A DNA stretch of 13,718 nucleotides from Hyphomicrobiales bacterium (lineage in GTDB: Bacteria; Pseudomonadota; Alphaproteobacteria; Rhizobiales; Aestuariivirgaceae). A model generated the notes under the pieces. It was not told where the DNA came from and did not search any database. It was given only the letters and a program-made list of their open reading frames with translations. This document shows positions 13,515 to 13,718 of the stretch, one piece after another. The first letter of the stretch is position 1; the number at the start of each line of letters is the position of its first letter. Made by a program: the position numbers and the translations under genes. The stretch lies in assembly GCA_020029455.1 (NCBI GenBank), contig JAIBJH010000052.1, positions 1 through 13,718 of the forward strand, written 5' to 3'.

Positions 13515-13563
13515 CGTCATTCCATCCAAGCGATGCGGAACGCATCGCGCGAGATGGAACCCC
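13515..13563 (-). repeat. Second copy of the GATGGAA repeat, inverted, with an internal 8-bp hairpin
   Basis: Read on the - strand this runs from GGGTTCCATCTCGCGCG to GGATGGAATGACG, matching the ends of the copy at 13395-13434. Outer arms TTCCATC (13520-13526) and GATGGAA (13553-13559) are exact. The middle is an exact hairpin GCGATGCG/CGCATCGC with loop GAA (13530-13548), absent from the first copy. Confidence 0.75.
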
Positions 13564-13645
13564 GCTTTAGGGTGATTCCGGGGGAGGTCCGGGATGCCCC
13601 TTGGGAAAGAATGGCAGGATAAGAACAAATATTTTCCCATTCCTC

Positions 13646-13674
13646 TTGACATGGATTCCTACTATGGGCATATG
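13646..13674 (+). promoter_or_regulatory. Promoter-like sequence before the last, truncated gene
   Basis: A perfect TTGACA (13646-13651) is followed after 17 bases by CATATG (13669-13674), a weak -10. An inverted repeat TGGAC-GGT-GTCCA (13673-13685) overlaps the -10 and the likely start site and could be an operator. Start would fall about 25 bases before the gene. Confidence 0.5.
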
Positions 13675-13703
13675 GACGGTGTCCAGACCTGAAGGAGGGG
13701 ACG

Positions 13704-13718
13704 ATGTCGACAGCGTTT
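13704..13718 (+). CDS. Start of a gene cut by the window end
   Basis: Only five codons (MSTAF) are visible. A very strong Shine-Dalgarno (AAGGAGG, 13692-13698) lies five bases before the ATG, and a promoter-like pair precedes it, so a real gene begins here. Its product cannot be told. Confidence 0.6.

Larger units (their letters stand above)
13365..13645. other. Intergenic stretch made mainly of inverted repeats
   Basis: No gene is supported. A 65-codon frame at 13425-13622 runs through the repeats and looks accidental. The stretch holds the nested repeat elements listed separately, then about 80 bases without recognised structure before the promoter-like sequence. Confidence 0.6.

Noticed and set aside
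13425..13622. 65-codon frame after the DUF4260 gene
   Set aside because: It runs through inverted repeats, has no ribosome binding site and no protein-like pattern.
1..13718. CRISPR array, tRNA, rRNA, transposase, phage or toxin-antitoxin genes
   Set aside because: No evenly spaced direct repeats, tRNA-like folds or such proteins were seen on either strand.

Overview
The window looks like a chromosomal segment of a high-GC alphaproteobacterium, most likely of the order Hyphomicrobiales (Rhizobiales). The grounds are the hisS-hisZ-hisG gene order, the alphaproteobacterial form of histidyl-tRNA synthetase (motif 2 reads GRFRQFMQ where most bacteria have GRYRQFHQ), a short-form HisG that needs HisZ, and GC-rich intergenic palindromes of a kind common in that group. 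No genus can be assigned from the sequence alone.

Layout. (1) 60-3350, + strand: hisS, hisZ and hisG, overlapping head to tail. A GC-rich palindromic repeat lies on the hisS/hisZ junction; it encodes the last ~30 residues of HisS and supplies the Shine-Dalgarno of hisZ. (2) 3351-3801: gene-poor stretch with a structured-RNA or leader-like segment ending in a good intrinsic terminator, then two long bulged hairpins. (3) 3802-5001, +: an exported MltB-type lytic transglycosylase with a C-terminal peptidoglycan-binding domain. (4) 5002-5157: a second, larger copy of the hisS repeat between convergent genes. (5) 8350-5158, - strand: a three-gene MacAB-type efflux operon (periplasmic adaptor, ATPase, FtsX-like permease), each gene overlapping the next by 1-4 bases.

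(6) 8606-10976, +: divergent from the efflux operon, a TetR regulator with a clear operator inside its own promoter, followed closely by a two-domain VOC protein, an AHSA1/SRPBCC protein and a PhnB-like VOC protein. This reads as a self-regulated small-molecule response cassette; the efflux operon may share the control, which is inference. (7) 10984-11004: a third, partial repeat copy. (8) 11073-13364, +: EamA/DMT transporter, low-specificity threonine aldolase and a DUF4260 membrane protein, translationally coupled by overlaps. (9) 13365-13703: nested inverted repeats of a second family, then a promoter-like sequence and a strong Shine-Dalgarno leading into a gene cut by the window end.

Most of the content is ordinary housekeeping and accessory chromosome. 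The least ordinary features are the repeat built into the hisS/hisZ junction, the structured region 3390-3739, and the TetR/VOC/SRPBCC cassette with its apparently leaderless regulator. No CRISPR array, tRNA, rRNA, transposase, prophage gene or recognisable defence gene was seen.
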